From: Candidatus Hydrogenedentota bacterium
GTDB lineage: Bacteria; Hydrogenedentota; Hydrogenedentia; Hydrogenedentales; CAILVY01
DNA: 64,000 nt
Direction of reading: 5' to 3'
Assembly: GCA_029565395.1 (NCBI GenBank)
Contig: JAKQOG010000074.1
Coordinates: 1-64,000 of the forward strand
Each line of letters begins with the position of its first letter. Position 1 is the first letter of the stretch. The translations under genes and the position numbers were made by a program. Positions 62,601 to 64,000 of the stretch are shown here, one piece after another. The notes under the pieces are model-generated. The model did no database searches and was not told the DNA's origin. It worked only from the letters and a program-made list of their open reading frames with translations.

Positions 62601-63437
62601 GGCCTCCGGAGCCGCCCCCGGCCCCACCGCCATCAAACTGAATAGTGTTTCCACGCCATACCCGCCCGTGTAGGTGGTTCTGTCCGCATTTGTCCCGAAT
62701 CCCGCCGCTGTCCCCGCCACATGGGTTCCATGCCCTAGAAGATCCATCGGATCCGGGTCCGGCACAGGCGTCGCCGTGCCCGCGTTTAAGGGATTGTACG
62801 CATCCCCGACAAAATCATAGCCCCCCGCCACCTTCGCCGTTGGAAACGGCACATCGCCCAGGACGGATGTATCGTTTTGCGCATGATCCGCCGCGTTCCC
62901 GCTCCCTCCGAAATCCGGATGCAGATAATCTATCCCCGTATCCACGATACCAATCGAAATCCCCTGTCCCGTAAGTCCCGGAAGTGGCCCCTGCCACAAT
63001 TCCGGCATTTCAATAAACGGAACACTCGTCGAATTGCTCAACTCCATCATACGGAGCCGGTGCACCGCTTTTACCCCCGGCAACCCCTCAAGCAATTTCA
63101 TTTCTGTTAGAGAAGCATTTAATGCGATCCCGTTATAGGTCCGCTTAACGCGAAACAATTCCGTTATCCCGCTCTTCTTCGTGCGTAACGCCTCTAAACA
63201 TGCCGCCTGTTCCCGCTCAATCTGCGCCAGACTTTCCAGCACGTGCGTATAATGTGTTTTGTCTTCGAGCCCCTTGCATTCCCCGTACACCTTGGCCGCG
63301 GCAGGCGTCTTCATCTCCAAAATTACCGGAATTTTCTGTAAAATATCTTTCTCAAGCCCGGCAGCATCTCCGGTCAGAAAAATCGCCCCCGCCATAACAA
63401 CTCCAGCAATCCATACCGCCATCTCCTTGCGCATCAT
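59613..63437 (-). CDS. Secreted subtilisin-like serine protease (S8) with TSP3 calcium repeats and C-terminal FN3-like domain
   Basis: The 1274-residue protein has a signal (MAVWIAGVVMAGAIFLTGDA), an inhibitor-type prodomain (~40-130) and an S8 catalytic domain. Its triad is D166 (GIVDTGIDYLHPDF), H236 (GHGTHVAG) and S442 (GSSTAAPH). Residues ~480-940 hold beta-sandwich modules. Residues ~945-1160 are a ladder of D-x-D-x-D-G-x-x-D thrombospondin-3-type calcium repeats. The end carries an FN3-like domain; no membrane anchor is seen. Start at ATG 63437 (second ATG 63434) has GGAGACC upstream. Upstream in-frame starts would bury the signal. It is likely an exported degradative protease. Confidence 0.93.
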   Translation of the reverse strand: MMRKEMAVWIAGVVMAGAIFLTGDAAGLEKDILQKIPVILEMKTPAAAKVYGECKGLEDKTHYTHVLESLAQIEREQAACLEALRTKKSGITELFRVKRTYNGIALNASLTEMKLLEGLPGVKAVHRLRMMELSNSTSVPFIEMPELWQGPLPGLTGQGISIGIVDTGIDYLHPDFGGSGNAADHAQNDTSVLGDVPFPTAKVAGGYDFVGDAYNPLNAGTATPVPDPDPMDLLGHGTHVAGTAAGFGTNADRTTYTGGYGVETLFSLMAVGPGAAPEATLYALKIFAKTGKSFVFLPAIDWAMDPNGDGDFSDHLDILNLSIGNDLGAADAPESVACGNAADAGVIIVAAAGNRGDVFFTGQSPAAGAAVISVAASEDDDPSEWTLSADRLYSLSSRGPAGRADGRWLLKPDVCAPGARIRSACAYVVNPSAYSSVMDGSSTAAPHVAGLMAVLRQQHPAWTVSELKALAMNTAVFDVYAGADQMPPRMAPMRAGARRVSAATAGSVETIAFSMAHPEQVSVTFDTREVFTDASETQLVRVMNKGAEAAAFSVALDGLTEIPGVAVDVGAAATGEIAPGASVEVPLHLTASAAAMRHAKDGTLAEEMSGRPRHWLSEVSGYVVFTPEGSGTVLSVPYYGALRPVSEMEVAQQTFDGRAKADSAISLEGQDLNTGAGYPYDEVSLISAFELLLQSPNESDSTELEDMADLRLVGVSSDYKHRESIGQGLAESTLYFAVATWADWTTPNAIRVEIRIDTTGDGYAEYVLYNSSDASDSGTGQGIQDVFVTRLDNLHGQNSVVGDVNLLTPDHFDTVPFDTNVMILPVPVSALSLSGSNPEIQFRVETQLAMDAPYPPAQRVIDAIGPSVYHVTHPGVYFPNSDLEGPFFRDLNNTEISVGYTQSDYRDNGPLNPFSRQPSGSLGILLFHHHNASGNKISWLPVITDGDTDGDSIPDAEECSDSVASLDLDGDGVPNLADTDSDGDGISDLEEGVEDLDNDHIPNYLDLDSDADGVDDVVESTEWHTNPFYFDSDLDGIPDGVEGAGDPDGDTIINALDPDSDEDGIPDAFEGTGDPDADGTPNFLDPDSDDDGLPDINEGISDIDGDGTLNFLDTEADGDTLDDKDELTIYHTNPLNPDTDQDGRRDDMELNQGTDPRVAQSPDAPQNVQASDGAFADRVQVEWAALPGAAQYQVFRNTVNDFASAVMVTDWQPAASFADTTAQAAEEIPGSGCRGPQTVFHTFYYWVQARIAPDGAAPTEPGPVSAPDSGYRGK

Positions 63438-64000
63438 GACATGGTCTCCAAAATATTCACTCTTGATGATAGGTCTCAAAATGCTTCCCAATAGTAACAT
63501 ACTCCCGCTCCAGATAGGGATGAACACTCTTTTTCAAGATCTTGTTCCGGCGCAACATGCCAGCCCATAGCCTTCTTCCCCCCTAAACCCCAATTCTAAT
63601 TGCGTTCATATCGCGCTGTACTTTCAGTATATATAGCCACACCATGCTGGATTCATCGGTGGAGCCTGAAACCTGGGAATAAGAATGGGAAACAGGAATC
63701 AACGCCTTCCGCATGTTCGCCTTCGGCGAGCCATGCTTGCGGAGGAGGGTTTTGGGCGGAAACACGGACGGGCACGGACAGGCATGAACCGACAATGACG
63801 GGCATGGAGGGGCATGGAAGTTTGAGGGGAGAGGTTGGGTGGGATGTGGCAGGAATTTCCGCTTTACGTTTTCTTGGGGTAGACTATAAGGATCAGGAAA
63901 ATCGTGGCGAATTTTGTCTTTATTACAAAGCACACATTATTTGAATTTAACTTTAATCACAATTATATATGGTATTTATTGAAATTCTACATATATGTCA
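63438..64000. other. Intergenic region at the window end
   Basis: No gene is supported in these 563 bases. The stretch 63763-63820 holds imperfect GGGCA(C/T)GGA(C/G) micro-repeats. The last ~70 bases are strongly AT-rich, compatible with a promoter region of a gene beyond the window. Confidence 0.4.

Noticed and set aside
63600..63944. 114-codon frame near the right end
   Set aside because: It crosses GGGCATGG micro-repeats, has no ribosome-binding site and shows no protein-like pattern.
1..64000. CRISPR array, insertion sequence, prophage or rRNA/tRNA genes
   Set aside because: I looked for spaced direct repeats, transposase motifs, integrase or structural phage genes and RNA signatures and saw none.

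Overview
This window looks like a chromosomal segment from a diderm (Gram-negative-type) bacterium of moderate to high GC. The diderm reading rests on a C-terminal-Phe outer-membrane porin, lipoprotein signals, a MacAB-type exporter, and a MurE with the meso-DAP-type DNPR motif. Long EGEGE linkers ahead of a CGC plus membrane-segment tail, very large secreted beta-helix/PKD proteins and an intergenic 31-bp inverted repeat remind me of Hydrogenedentota/PVC-like environmental genomes. That placement is recollection and was not tested here.

Layout. 1-4.3 kb: the tail of a sirtuin, an exact heptamer repeat array, and a 1315-residue secreted beta-helix/metalloprotease-like protein. 4.6-17.3 kb: a compact division and cell-wall (dcw) operon, mraZ-STAS-rsmH-ftsL-like-ftsI-murE-murF-mraY-murD-ftsW-murG, mostly with overlapping or near-abutting genes. 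It stops at murG, without murC/murB/ddl/ftsQAZ. 17.3-29.5 kb: an HDOD protein, a secreted glycosidase-like protein, a methyltransferase, a MacAB-type ABC export operon, a ThuA-isochorismatase fusion, a NagB-like protein, class II aldolase with a strong terminator, and a DUF4349 lipoprotein. 29.5-34.2 kb: a two-gene operon of an AAA-type ATPase and a 1092-residue STAND (NB-ARC) protein with eight near-identical TPRs, under a well-formed promoter. This is the best candidate for an undescribed conflict/defence-type system here. 34.4-45.2 kb: an acyltransferase, two small membrane proteins plus RlmB, a lipoprotein, a 1752-residue beta-helix/PKD/Ig surface protein, and a porin with a 45-codon gene downstream. 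45.8-51.1 kb: a complete sufBCDSU Fe-S assembly operon, convergently overlapped by a MNT/HEPN toxin-antitoxin-like pair. 52-64 kb: nadA (whose product carries a 4Fe-4S cluster), a PHP phosphoesterase, an OB-HD nuclease, small zinc-ribbon and hypothetical genes, a divergent chorismate synthase and a subtilisin-like protease with a TSP3 calcium-repeat ladder.

How the genes work together. The dcw operon makes the UDP-MurNAc-pentapeptide precursor and lipid I/II and supplies the septal synthase pair FtsW/FtsI. The suf operon supplies Fe-S clusters, one client being NadA nearby. Coding strands are G-rich in the first ~24 kb, while the + strand is mostly C-rich after ~38 kb, so a replichore-type strand switch may lie in between. 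Many genes are preceded by an extended -10 box of the form TGnTATAcT. All functions are inferred by reading motifs; no database search was run.
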